DNA of 64,000 nucleotides from the NCBI RefSeq assembly GCF_022376445.1, contig NW_025954964.1, positions 1,302,001 to 1,366,000 of the forward strand. Direction: 5' to 3'. The notes beneath the pieces were generated by a model. It ran no database searches, had not been told where the DNA came from, and saw only the letters and a program-made list of their open reading frames with translations. Shown piece by piece: positions 33,791 to 45,804 of this stretch. Position 1 is the stretch's first letter. Each line of letters begins with the position of its first letter. The DNA comes from Fomitopsis serialis. Its lineage: Eukaryota > Basidiomycota > Agaricomycetes > Polyporales > Fomitopsidaceae. A program made the position numbers and the translations under genes.

Positions 33791-35338
33791 ATGGCCCACC
33801 GCCGCACACCGTCTGCCCGCTTCCCCGACCTACACATGTACGGCAACGGCAGCACCCTCCCCAGCCCCGTCCTCGAATCCCCGCCCTTCACCCCCGCCGC
33901 CGTCAGCTTCGCCGCCCTCTCGTCCATCGCGAGCCGCAAACCCAGGTCATACTGGTACCGCACAACATTCCTCGCGCTCCTCGCGCTCGTCGTGCTCTCC
34001 GTCTACATCCTCCTCGTCGCCCAGCCGTCACTATCATCCATCCCGGCCGCCTTCGACTCCGACAGCCATCCACATGCGCACCTGTCGCCAGACGCGTTCC
34101 GGCTAGCCGCGCTGCGACACAAGCATCCATGGAGCAGCAACGAGAGCACGCCCGGGCGGCCGCATGTGCAGCTGAACGCGTCGCAGGAGCTCGCGGCGGT
34201 ATCAAGTTTTATCGCGAGCCTCCCACAGAACGTGATTCCCGGCACCGTCGATCCTTCCCAGCCGATCGACCCTCAGCTCGTACTCGACTTCGACACCCGG
34301 GGGCGCACGCTGCTGAGGAGGTCGAGACGATAGTAAAGGACGTATGGGCACAACATCCCGTTATGCTCTATTCAAAGGTGAGCCGTCGTTCCGTGTTCCG
34401 TTAACTCCATTCGCTCCCCATGTCTGTGCTGGGGTTTCTATACGGCCCTCAAGTATGTGCTGCTTCTACGATGGGCGAGCGGGCGGAGCATCGCCCACAA
34501 TGCATAGGATGTATCCTGTGTACGTGCGCTGAAACATTTCGTTGACTATTGTTCATGCATCTCGGGTCAATGTCCGGACCAGATGCCACTGTTGACTGCA
34601 CCGTCAGCCTCACGTCACAGGCGCTCTGCTCTGACAGATACAGATACCTCCGTCTCTCATATGCACCAAGTGCTATCGAGGCATCTGTGCATGCGTAAGG
34701 CCTTCCGAGGCTGCTCCGTGTGTGCCTGGCTATATGTGGTGCATGGGATGGGCAAGCGTGTCATGTTCGTCGTCTGTATGGGCGCACCATGCACTACTTG
34801 ACTGCGCGGGGGCGGACATACCAGTGCACTCGTCAGCCGAACCTCGCATCCCCATCTGCCCTGAGATAGTTTGGATAGCATGCACACATTGATGTGATCG
34901 TAATACTGTCGCATATGACAAGTGTCTCGCGAATCAGCATCCGTCAATGCGCCTCGACGCAGACGATGCCTCACTTCTCGCGACTGTCCACCGCTCGTCT
35001 TCATGCACACGGTACCGCAGCCGAACAGCCAACTCACACACCCACAGTTCTACTCTCCCGTCTCTCGCGAGCTCAAGCAGATGCTCGGGGACCTCTACCT
35101 CCAGCCCGCACCCACGATCATCGAGGTCGACCAGCGCGTCGACGAGGGCGTCCTCGCGCCGCTGCTCTTCCGGCTCACAGGCAAGTCAGAGCTCCCGATC
35201 CTCCTCGTCGGCGGGCGCCCGCTCGGCACGCTCGAGGAGATCCGGTACCTCAAGAAGAAGGGCGAGCTCCAGCGGATGGTGACCGCCGCGGGCGCGGAGG
35301 TGTACGGCGCGAGGAGGAAGCAGAAGAAGCTGCACTGA
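33791..35338 (+). CDS. Membrane-anchored glutaredoxin-like protein lacking active-site cysteines; apparent frameshift
   Basis: The start at 33791 gives MAHRRTPSARFPDLHMYGNG and a single transmembrane anchor (YWYRTTFLALLALVVLSVYI), so probably a type II secretory-pathway protein like yeast Grx6/7. After a disordered linker, EETVETIVKD-like helix residues lead to WAQHPVMLYSK. A 670-nt intron (34378-35047) is followed by FYSPVSRELKQMLGDLYL. The position of CPYC/CxxS is thus FYSP, without cysteine. The rest of the fold is kept: PAPTIIEVDQRVDEGVLAPL, GKSELPILLVGGRPLGTLEE (cis-Pro region) and YLKKKGELQRMVTAAGA. A one-base loss in five Gs at 34299-34303 is apparent: LDFDTRG must switch to the frame AHAAEEVETIVKDVW. 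A thiol-transfer activity is unlikely. Confidence 0.82.
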
Positions 35339-36160
35339 GCCTTCACGTCGTTGGTCCTGGTCTGGCGCTTGCTGATAACGGAGACGGATCTGCGCACGCA
35401 CGCACTGGCATACTGTACGCATACTCGGACACTTTCTTTTCTTGCTTATAGCTCGCCCACCGTCGCGCCTCTGCATGCCCCGGCACCCCCACTCCCGCGC
35501 ATACACTTGCGACGGCGGCTGGCAGGCTGGGTTATTTGGATCTACGTCGACGTCGACGTCGACGATGCATGTGCTCACTCACATACATACTTGGTGTTAT
35601 AGCCGGGTGTACAACTAGCTGCTTCGCACTATCATACTTCCATACAGTGTCTGCTGCACTGGCATGCCTACTACTCTTACATACTCCGCATAGACTTTTC
35701 CGGACACATGATGCATATGGCTGAATGACGAGAGGCACGATTTTTTGCTTGGTTCTTGGTGTGGTATAGGTTGGGTATAGGCTTGGTGGGGTTCAGATTC
35801 AGTGCAGAGAACTCGGGCGCTTGGCAACATATGAGCGGTCTTGCGCAACTACATGGGACATCCACTCTGGGATTCCATCGACAGCTTACCGGCTGGACAT
35901 GTACTTGCAGAAAGTACGTACATATGGCCTCGGTACCGGTATTACCACGACCGCACTGGCAGGTCCGCAGTTGTATCAAGTCGCATCCATCGGCGCGTGA
36001 AGCTTTGAAGGATCGACAGATCGATGACTCGCGCCATAGTCAATAAATGGATGAGACCCTCATCTCATCTTACTCTCGGACAAGCAGGGCGTCCCCCCTC
36101 GAAGTCTCTCACTCACACGCACAACAAGTCTAAGGGTAATACGGTCGATAGGCTGCAAGG
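35339..36160. other. Spacer between glutaredoxin-like and HAD genes
   Basis: About 0.8 kb. It includes a short perfect hexamer repeat, GTCGAC three times at about 35547-35564, and an A/T-richer half after 35600. No gene or RNA is recognised. Confidence 0.4.
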
Positions 36161-37264
36161 ATGGTCCAGAGGCCGAAGATCGAGTATGTCATCTTCGATA
36201 TGGATGGTGAGCCTGAGATCTCCGAGTCCTTCGCGTTGCGCTCTAGGCCCTTGCATGCGGGGCCTCTGGCTGGCTGCTAGCGTCGCTCGTCGGGGCTGAC
36301 GGCTCTTGATCTGTAATGTGCAGGACTGCTCATCGACACGGAGAGGGTGTACACAGAGGTCACAAGTACGTGTCGCTGAATTCAAGCACGCCTGCCGAAG
36401 ACATGACCGTGCGCCCACTCAGATAACATCCTCGCAAAGTATGGCAAGGAGATGACCTGGGACATCAAGGCCGGGCTCATGGGCAAACGTACGTCCGCCG
36501 TCTCACCTCTCCAGGTCCACCACTCACCCTCGTACCCCCTCCCCCCACATCCCGCACAGCCGAGCGCGAAGCCGCAGCGCACCTCCTCTCCTTCTTCCCC
36601 GACCTCCCGCCCGACTTCACCATCGACACCTACCTCAACCTCCGGCGCCCCGGCCAAGACCTGCTCTGGCCGACCGTGCAGCCGCTCCCGGGCGTGCTCA
36701 AGCTCGTGCGGCACCTCCGGCGGCACAACGTGCCCATCGCGGTCGCGACCGGCTCGCAGCGGCGCCACTACGCGAAGAAGAGCGCGCACCTCATGGACGC
36801 GCTCTTTGGGTGCTTCGAGGGGCACATCGTCTGCGCGGACGACGGGCTCATCCGTACGGGCAGGGGCAAGCCGCACCCGGACGTGTTCCTCGTCGCCGCG
36901 GAGAGGATGCTCGGGCGCGCGGTGGGCGAGGGCGAGGTGGAGGAGCGCAGCCTGGGCGAGGAGCAGAGGGCGGAGCGCGCGAAGGGCCTTGTGTTCGAGG
37001 ATGCGATCCCGGGCGTGCAGGCGGGGAAACGCGCCGGGATGAACGGTGCGTCGCCGGCCTCGTGCGGGGCTGTGTCATGTTTTGTAGCTGGAGACCTGAT
37101 GGGTTGTCAATGTAGTTGTGTGGGTCCCGGACGCGAACCTCCTGGCGCTGGGCGAGGCGGGGCCAACCCTAGGTGTCGAACAGCCCGAGCAGACGCTGAA
37201 GAGCCTTGAGGAATTTGTGCCCGAGGAGTGGGGCTTGCCTCCGTATGATGCGGAGTCTGAGTAA
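36161..37264 (+). CDS. HAD-superfamily phosphatase (pseudouridine-5'-phosphatase/HDHD1-like)
   Basis: A cytosolic HAD phosphatase. The start at 36161 gives MVQRPKIEYVIFDMD, which joins across an intron to GLLIDTERVYTEVT, forming motif I (FDMDGLLIDTE) with both catalytic aspartates. The cap region has NNILAKYGKEMTWDIKAGLM, GKPEREAAAHLLSFFPDLPP and YLNLRRPGQDLLWPTVQPLP. Motif II is VATGSQRRHY, motif III is RGKPHPDVFLVAAERML and motif IV is VFEDAIPGVQAGKRAGMN. A final intron (about 37047-37116) precedes VVWVPDANLLALGEAGPTLG. The stop is at 37262-37264. The closest animal relatives dephosphorylate pseudouridine 5'-phosphate; the substrate here is inferred. The segment between motifs III and IV has an Arg/Glu-rich insertion (GEGEVEERSLGEEQRAERAK). 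Confidence 0.9.
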
Positions 37265-37551
37265 ACGAAAGGACAGGAGGCTAGACGTAGCGCTTACGCA
37301 CGAAACAGACGTCGCCGAAGGGCTGTGGTGTAGAGCATGCACATACCCTACCATACCTTCAGCGGGAGCAGCGCGCCTCGCTAAGTGTCATGTCTGAGCC
37401 ACAAGCCACCGGTGTGCTTACGGCCTCGCTTGGGAGGTCTATGATATGGTACAGCAAATAGACATACACCCGGTGTTCTACAGGAAAGTCCCATGCTATA
37501 CTTGTCAGACAAGTCAGGCATTCGTCTCAAGTGGAGTGTTGGCACACATAC

Positions 37552-38379
37552 CTATGCATCATGAACCTGCAACCCCGCCCACAACCCGTTCACCTCTACT
37601 CCAGCATCCTCTAAAACACCCTTCAACTTGTGCTGTTCGTGTAGCGCGTGGATGTCGTCAGAGCCACCAAGTGATTGACCCTTGAAAGCAGCACGAGTCA
37701 GCTGAGACACGTAGCAAGTCAATGAACTTACGTGAATGAGGATATTGGGCACGGTACGCCGCCCTGTTAGTCTCTTCAGGATGTTTTGGATTATTTGACC
37801 GTCACTCCGAGTGTTTAGTTCGACGATGTGGGGCGGTGGGTCCAGCTCGTATTTTTGAAGCAGCGCCTTCGCACGTTGTGAGTAACTGGGGTGAATGTCA
37901 GTCAGAGGACCGCCGGTCTCACACAGGGAAATAGTGACGTACGGGCAGAACGTCTTGCTGAACACGACAACCGGGTGTTCATTCTTGAGCACTTTCAGAT
38001 GCGCGTCCCATTTCCGGTGACCGTCAGGCGCGTAGACGTCGAGGTCAACGGCCTGTTCGGGGTCCACCTTCACGAGGCCTCTCCCCTCCACCTCGATGCC
38101 GCCCTCCTTCTCGTTCAGAGTACGATCCGGGTGCTGCGAGATGAAGTAGAGGAGGCCGTGAATCTCGGAGACATTGTTCTTGCGGCCGGTGATGTCCTTC
38201 AGCTTCGCGAGCGCGACCTGTCCGGCGCGTGAGGACGACGGGGAGAAGCCAATGTCTTTGAGAGACGCGGGGAGAGAGATGAACGAGGAGCCGCCATAGG
38301 TGCTTACGTAGAAGAACACGCCGGCGGTGAGGAGGATAACACTCCAGAAGATGCGCCTGCGGCGGTACGAGGAGGCCAT
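37552..38379 (-). CDS. Membrane-anchored glutaredoxin with CPYS active site (GRX6/7-like)
   Basis: The start at 38379 gives MASSYRRRRIFWSVILLTAG with an N-terminal signal anchor (IFWSVILLTAGVFFYVSTYG), implying an ER/Golgi lumenal catalytic domain as in yeast Grx6 and Grx7. A long linker follows, then the thioredoxin fold: NEHPVVVFSKTFCP. An intron splits the active site, giving CPYSQRAKALLQKY after joining (monothiol-type CPYS). Next come ELDPPPHIVELNTRSDGQII, RLTGRRTVPNILIH (TVP cis-proline) and, after the last intron, GQSLGGSDDIHALHEQHKLK (the GGxDD glutathione-binding motif). The stop is at 37552-37554. It lies 2.2 kb from the cysteine-less paralogue, on the opposite strand. All expected motifs are present. 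Confidence 0.93.
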   Translation of the reverse strand: MASSYRRRRIFWSVILLTAGVFFYVSTYGGSSFISLPASLKDIGFSPSSSRAGQVALAKLKDITGRKNNVSEIHGLLYFISQHPDRTLNEKEGGIEVEGRGLVKVDPEQAVDLDVYAPDGHRKWDAHLKVLKNEHPVVVFSKTFCPYVTISLCETGGPLTDIHPSYSQRAKALLQKYELDPPPHIVELNTRSDGQIIQNILKRLTGRRTVPNILIHVSSLTCYVSQLTRAAFKGQSLGGSDDIHALHEQHKLKGVLEDAGVEVNGLWAGLQVHDA

Positions 38380-41271
38380 CCTTGGTTTTCAGTTGCTTGG
38401 CTCGGCTAGAGAGTTCGGCTTGCTGGGTGGCCCGAAAGTGCAAGTCGGAGTCGAGGGAGAACGGCGCCAACGGTGCTCGCGGTTTGCTCAGGCTGTGCAG
38501 ACGAGCGGACGGTGAATCGATGACAGATGGGCCCCGAGGCGCGTCTACGGTCTACGTCCCTGATGATTTGAACAATTTGACGTGGCGTCTCTTGAGCAGC
38601 CAGCTGAGCACCAGATCAATCACACGAGGCGTGCAGGCAGATACCTCCAGCAGCAGGGAAACAGCCAGAGGAGATAGCTCGACGAGCGCGACGAGCAAGA
38701 CGAGGAAAGCAGCGATAGCTTGCAGCAGTGACAGTGTGAACGCAGATAAATCGGCAATCTGGCAAAGGGAGCATCGGCGAGATTTGGATCTGTGCAAGAT
38801 CCAGCGGCTGATTGCCTTCGAGCCGCCAATCCATCATCATGCACCCCTGACCAGACTTCACCTCGACAACGACAGCGACGACGGGGTCGGCTGCGAGTCT
38901 GCGGGACCTACGCGGGACCAGGTCAAGCCGAGATAAGTATGTGCCTTACAGAGGCCTTGATCAAGACATATTGCATTTTTACTTGGACACTCATATCAAC
39001 CTGCGACAGACCATTTTTCTTCGCCACCTGCCAGCGAGGTTGACCCACTGTGCCTGGGCCGGGGCCCGGGATAATATACTCGATGGGTGCCGGCTAGGAG
39101 TACTAAGTAGTGCACACTGCGCGAAATAATCCGGTAAGGTCGTTTCCATCAGGTTCGATCTTTGATTGAATTTATGAAAGGTGTACGCAGAACCGAATGC
39201 CAACGGCGACGAGTCATCCGAAGTTGCTGGATGATACCACGATGCAGGCTATAAGCAGAGAGATCTACAACAAAGAAGTTCGCCTGCATTACGCATAAGT
39301 TGTGCCATGATGTCGCTCAGATGCATTCTCTAGACTTCATGCGCACGTCTCGCTGAAGCGGCGCAGCTAACCCTAGTAGGCTGCCAGTCACATCCAAATG
39401 AACTGCCTGTAATGCCGTAGCGTGTCACACGTCTCGTAGGCTTCCTCATGGTACGCCACTATCTATCACTTCAAATGAAGTCCTATTTGCTCATTCAACC
39501 GTAAAAGGTACTGCTTGGATAGCGGGTGGCTAAGGTGCCACCTATCAGGTTATTGGGGTGTCGTTGGAACCCGAAACACGCAGCATCACAGTAGGAGATC
39601 AAATCGACCCGAACACCGAGGCTCATCTAAGTAGCTCCATAAGGTGCCGTCCCATTCACTAACATGGCGGTGGCTAGTGGGCTTCATCGCTGGAGCTTAC
39701 GCTGAGAGGCTAAAGGTGTGTGCACACTGCAGGACTCTGCGGAAGTGGTATTTGTGACGTGTGATACCGCAGGTTCAGATGCCTCACGCTATGATTGTCA
39801 GAAACAGCATTGGGATCACATGTGACTGATCCGCAAGGGATGCTCGAAGTTCTCACTGTAGATGTTTAGGAGCTTACTCCGTCCACCAAACCGTATGAAT
39901 ACGCTTTGGTCTGCGGGCTTCAAGACCACACAAAAGTTGGTTGATGCGGTTCGACGCTTCATCCTCTGTTGCAGTGTCTTGAGATCTCATTCATATGCCG
40001 CTCACAAACAGGGTTGCCTCGGGTGATGTCAAGAGAACACCCACGCGCACTGCACTGTCAATGGCCATCGATGGGTTTACGGTATGTTCACGGTGTGATG
40101 TTCGTATGCACTAGTCGAAATGTGACTACTGGTATCACTTGACTATCTCCGGACGTCCAAACGTCATAAACACTGACTGGCCGATGTGTACGACTTCTCG
40201 GACATGTTGCCCTCTACTTGATTTGTGCTTCGAACGGTGAGCTCGGCGCGATGATGGCAGAGACGTCCGATGATCCAACGGACAGCACAAGGAGAAGGAT
40301 CTGCATCAACATTTGGCGAGCGCCCCTGGTAGGAACATATACAGTATCGGAGGTGCGATCGATGTATCGATACACCCTCGGTTTGCGACTCTGACATGTT
40401 GGCATCTCTGTATAACATCAGCGACATGAATGAGACACTCGCTCGCAGTGCGATGGTATACCCTGAAGCGGAGTGCCTCGAACTGTGGATCTGGACGGCT
40501 GTCAGACTTAGCGCGATCTGCTATGTGAGTGTTTGCTGCGCTGGCGTAACCTTCGTTGCTCGTCGCAGCGTGCGTGTAATGTAGGTCGACAAGTGGCTGC
40601 CCCATTCGCCGGCTTCACCGAAACAGCGCAGCCAAAGTTAGAGCGTGAAGGTTGTGTGTAACATCCGGCTCACCGGTGCGCAGTCTGGGCCCTTGAAACG
40701 CCCGTTTCGCACAGGTTTGATGCCGAGGAGGGCCGGTCACGGTGTGCCCTAAACGTGGCCTAGTGGAAGGCCGAAGTGACCACTGCATGCGAGCAATGGA
40801 TTGCCGTATGGGGAAACCTGTCGTGTGCGAGCATTCCTCCGTGGTGCGGGTGCGGTGGTACATAAGTAGTGCGGGTGTGCACGACGCGGACGCTGCTGCA
40901 GCCTGAGCAACTTGTCTGGCACGATCACGCGTACCGTGTCGCGATCACGTGTGAAGAGCGCTACTGCGGTATCTTCCTCGGGAGCTTCTCGTCTGGGCCG
41001 TGCAGCCTCCGCCGCTGGCAACTGACGCTTGCAGTCCGTCGACCCGACCCTGTGGGTCTCTTTCATCACGCTCACGATTTAGCTTTTGTAACTCACGCGC
41101 ACGACTGCCTTTCCTTCCTCCGCCTCTTCCTTCCCCCGCCCTCGGCGACCCATTCGCGACCCTCCTCGAGCGGTCGACGCTGGCCCCTCTCGATTTCTGG
41201 ACATTTCCTTGGTTACCGTCCCCCTGGCTGGGCCCGCGATCAGCAGATCGTATTGAAGATTCTCTACATGC
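38380..41271. other. 2.9 kb gene-poor region
   Basis: The longest stretch without a supportable gene. Between about 39200 and 40160 there is not even a 60-codon open frame on either strand. Elsewhere there are only overlapping short frames without domains (for example 38382-38936 plus). No tRNA, rRNA or transposase signature was seen. It includes the promoters of the glutaredoxin and of the transmembrane protein gene. Confidence 0.45.
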
Positions 41272-44200
41272 ATGGCAGATACCTTGTTTTCGATCACTGT
41301 CGACGACAACTCCCCCACAATCGCGTACGCGCCATTCGGTGACACTCTTGGCCAACCCGATGTCAGTGCAGGGTGGAATCCATACTACACCGGCTCGGGC
41401 TTCTCTTCAGGCTCCAACTCGTCGTCCAGCTCGGCGGTGAGCAACTTCGGTAATGGTACGAGTTTGCACGTCACTGCATGCGACGGAGCGCAGGTGGCAA
41501 TACAGTGGAACGGTGAGTACTCGTGTGACTTTTCCCACATCTTCACCGCTGCTCTGTGAGCCTACCCAGCGAGCCCGGGTGCTGAGGTCTGTCTGTCGCG
41601 CTGGAACATCCTGGCTGGCTGTATGCGGATCTGCCCCTCGACTGCTGCCCGACCGGAGCGCCGGCGTGTCCAGTATCACCACTAGCGTCCGATAGCAGCT
41701 GTCAGTGGCCCCTCATCTATCAGTCAAGATGGTTCAAGACGGGCGATCTGTGGTTATGCTTTGGTCCTAATTCGTTGCTATCAGTGTGTGTCTTCTCCCG
41801 GTCAGACTGCTGACCTGCGCTCCCAGGCACTGCAATCAACGTGTTCGGTACCATCACCGCAAATGGCTCGAGCGCACTCACGTACTCTGTCTCCCTGGAT
41901 GGGAACGCGACGACAAACTTCTTTTCCCGCATATCCTCGCCAGCGTCAGTGGATACTGCTGCCAATGATGTCCTGGCCTCGTTCTCCAATCTATCAGATG
42001 AACCGCACGAGATCGTGTTGACAGTGCATAATGCGGGGACGACAGGCAGCAACGATGCCACCAACCTGGACTTGGTTGTCGCGTTTGACAGCTTCGAGTT
42101 GTTCATGGACGGAGACGGGTAAGTGCACAACATGGACTCAGGTCGTTGACGATGTTTCGGACTTGCGCGAAGCAAAGCTCACAAGTTGGCCTGACAACTC
42201 TCCATCACGTGCATACTATACGGGTCGCAGTTCTACCCAACCTCAGATTGCTCGGTCACCGATGTCATTCACTTTGCTGTGGCAATTGCTTCTTCGAGAT
42301 GGACCGCTTGTTTTCTCGCTTATTCGGGGCAAGCATGCAAGCCGTAACTTCCCTTCCCAACTATGCATCTCCGGCTCTCACTTATCCATGTCCCGTCGTC
42401 TCAGGCTTTTCATGACTGTAGCGCATTGCGTGCGCTCCTCGGGCCGCATCGAGCTCCTAACCTTTTTGGTCCTCCTGCCGTATATGTTCTGCAGCAATGT
42501 TGATTTGTTTGTTTCTCAGCCCGCCCACATCTTTGTCCTCTTCATCAACATCAGAAGCGCCCACAACCACCTCCATACCGGATGGCGCGGTCTCGTACCG
42601 TGGGCAGTGGTCGTTCACCACTGGGCTTCTATCAGACCTCCCAGAAGCCGCCTTCCATACGAGTACGAACGTCGGCGACAGTGCGCGGGTCGATTTCAAT
42701 GGTGAGCTTCCCCACCCATTTCTTCACAGTTTTGCGACCCTGCCTGTGAGCGTCTATCCAAGTGATATTTCCGAGGCCCGACAGTCGGTGGTATCTTGGC
42801 GTCGTCCTGCGCACAGCCTACCTACTGTGTAACGATCACGGTCGCACGACCTTGATCATACACCTATTAAGTTGCTCGCGCCTACAAGGCAGTAATATTT
42901 CGCTTCCAGCTATGTCCGGACTCCGCTGCGTCACAAGAACCGCGTATCTAGGGTGCCGATCGTGCGTTGACTGGAAGCGCGACTCTGCGCCTAGCGCGTG
43001 TCCGGTTTCTCCTGTCATATTTACGCTGTGTCTTCGGTGCCGCTTCCGTAATTTGTGCCCACATTTGAAGGGCAGGACTCGTGTCCTTCGACTCGTCTCA
43101 CTTTCCTTCCCTTCACACGGCGTGTCGGACATTAATTTATCGCTGGGGCCAGAGTCGCTGACGCGTTTACTTTCTCTTCTCTATCCCCGCAGGTACCGCC
43201 GTGTCCCTGTCAGGACTCACGACGCCCTCCTCGGGGACGTACAACGTTACTCTTGACGACCGCCTGTATCCTACATTGTCGGCGCGCGCCTCGTTCACGG
43301 CCGCGTCCCCTGTTGTATTGTTCTACGTCGCCGACCTCGACCCCGCGGTACCCCACTCCTTGGAAATTGTTAATGCCGGCGCGGACGGAGGAGGAAACGA
43401 TCTAACTGCAGACTTGGTTGTCCTGGCTGGCGGCATAAACGTGACGATGGCAGGAAACACGACGACAACCGGGTGAGCGTTCGTGATTGTGGTTTGGGCC
43501 TTCCGCCGCAGACCTGACTGACTATGTCTATGTAGGACATTGACTACTAGCAGTCATCTATCACATGGCGCCGTTGCAGCCATCGCTGTGGGTATTGTGC
43601 TTGGCGTCTTTCTGCTGCTTGCTTTCATCCTAGTCATGGTCTGTTGGAGACGGAGAAGGGCACGAAGAAAGGAGAGCTTCCTGGTGAACCCGCGGGTGAG
43701 CTACTGGCAGCGTAACTGGCCACGCTGGTTCTCGACTCGGGCGGCAAGCACGGCACCGCAAGAGACCACCTTCGTGCGGGAGAAGGACACCCAATGGCGA
43801 GACAGTATGCCTCCTAGCCATAGGCCAGCCATCTTGCAGATCGGTCGTCCAATCATCCCACGGGAGAAGGAGGAGGCCAGGCATGACTACGTTGCCTCTG
43901 ACGTCGGGACACAGGGTCATTCAGCCCAGCGGCCGCGCCATGTCTCGCAGAACTCGGATGGCAGCTTCTCCATTGAGCTGCCGGAACTGTCTGCGGTGCC
44001 GCTGCGGAACCCCACCAGTCCCTTTCCCTACACGCCGGAACCTCCGTCCCTCGTCTCGCAGTCATCCGCCATTCCCCGTACGTCAACGACGCCTCCCGAC
44101 ACCCTCAATCGACCACGCTCGCTACGTCCCAGAGGACCCCGCGAAATGCATGGGCGGGATAGCAGCCGGGGAATCTTGCTCGGCGAGATGCTCAGTTCGA

Positions 44201-45267
44201 CGTCTGATTGGGAGGTCGAGGAGAACGCAACTCCTCTCAGGGTCGAGTTCGCGGCGCAGTCGCAGCCTCGTACGGAGCGTCGCACGGAGAGATATCTCAG
44301 CGCTGGCGGAGTCTCCTTACCGCAGTCCCTCAAGCAGGCGCTGGCCCGAGGAAGTTTTGACGGGGCGAATGCGGAAGCGGGCCCGTCAAGACCCTCGACG
44401 TTCCTGTCGTTCTTGGACTTCTCATCAAACTCGTCGCGGTCGTCGTCGCGGTCGCGGTCGCTCCGGCAGTCTTCATCGTCACAGTCCAAGCGATCAACAC
44501 GAAGCTCGGCGAGGTCACGACGCGAGAGCAACCCACAGAATGCCCCGCCACTTCCGACAGATCGTCGTGAGTCGATGGGCTTGTCCATGACTGTCGCCGG
44601 AGGGCCGACAGAGAGCAGACCCTCGCTCAGCCCCGAAATCTCCCTCCAAACCGTACCTCTCCCCACACCCCTCCTCGTCGTACCCCCAGACCACCCACAC
44701 GACATATCCGACCCTGCCCTCCGCTTAGACGACGTGGGCGAACTTCCTTCCCCTTCAGATTCTATCCCTATGACCGTCTCCGATATTCACTTCCGACATT
44801 CCATCCAGTCATCCGTATCGCCCATCACCGAGTCCCGCCGCACGAGTGCGTTCCGCCTAAGTGGGTCGCACCGTGTACCGCACCCACCTCTCCCAGGGGG
44901 CGACCTACAATCTGCACTTGTATCACCGACCCGTCCTACGCATGTGAAAAGCAACTCGCAAGGAACGATGCCCCGGCCGTACATCATGCAGAAGCTCATG
45001 GGTCTTCCCACCACCGCACCGGGTTCAAGTTCCACCACTGCTACGCCATTGGGGAGCCCGACAGCACCGTCATCAAGACTTGATCCCCCAGAAGGCTCCC
45101 GGTCAGCGACCGGGGGCGGCCGGCCACGAACAGCAGACGAGCCGCTGTCGCGGACGGACTCCCGCTCTACCCCCGCAGAGCAACGGGGTAGCACGGCGCC
45201 AACACCGGGCAGTACGAATCTCAGTTTCGGTTCAAGGAGTGCATTTGGGTTTCTGGGTCGACGATGA
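41272..45267 (+). CDS. Single-pass transmembrane protein with duplicated ectodomain and Ser/Arg-rich tail
   Basis: Five main exons. Exons 1-2 encode one module (MADTLFSITVDDNSPTIAYA ... VAIQWNG, then TAINVFGTITANGSSALTYS ... DGDG). Exons 3-4 encode a second (APTTTSIPDGAVSYRGQWSF ... ARVDFNG, then TAVSLSGLTTPSSGTYNVTL ... NTTTTG). They are followed by a transmembrane helix (GAVAAIAVGIVLGVFLLLAF) and a cytosolic tail of roughly 540 residues with RRRRARRKES after the membrane and an SRSSSRSRSLRQSSSSQSKR stretch. Introns are 41513-41826, 42119-42519, 42702-43192 and 43473-43535. There is no signal peptide. The FxxTVDDxSPxIxY-type start and WNG/FNG-TA-xxxxG pattern match a large mushroom family of unknown function. 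Probably a surface or sensor protein (inference). Confidence 0.8.
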
Positions 45268-45804
45268 CATACGCCAGGACGTTGGTCTGTGTACCCGAGG
45301 ATTTGTAGCGCATGCTCTAGATCATCTTGCTTACGCCCACATACTGTACTACACGGCATGCATTCACAAAAGTTTGGTTTTCGCGTTGCATTCATACGGA
45401 GCATTTCTTGCTTCACCTTTTGCATTTGTACAACCTAAGTTATCGGACGGTTGCATTCGTCGTTCTTTCGGTGTCTACGCATCAGTTGTCTCTTTCGCAT
45501 CGACGGCTCCCAAAGGCAGTCTACTATGCGGTCTCCTGTCTTGCACTCGGTTGCAAATTACCCCTATCCTTGAAGTCATGGCTCTCTATCGCTTGTAACA
45601 TAGCTACAGTGTTGTAACAGTACATCTGCTTAATGCACAGAAGAATCGCGAGATCCCATGTCTTACAGAACCGACATCCGGCTGCAGTTAGCAGACCCGG
45701 TCTTGATCATCCCGCGAATCATCATCATGAGTACCTTCGATGCCGGTAAGTTAGGCGAGGTATGCTGGCAATGTGAAGATGGTTGAGAGTCAACGAGAAC
45801 GGTC
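45268..45804. other. Spacer between convergent transmembrane-protein and F-box genes
   Basis: About 540 bp between two 3' ends. It is T-rich on the plus strand near 45360-45450. The short frames here show no family features. Confidence 0.4.

Noticed and set aside
38382..38936. 184-codon plus-strand frame opposite the glutaredoxin start
   Set aside because: It overlaps the 5' end of a well-supported minus-strand gene, and its composition is Arg/Ser-rich without any signature.
39145..39165. GGTTCGATC resembling a tRNA B box
   Set aside because: No matching A box, acceptor stem or cloverleaf could be found around it.
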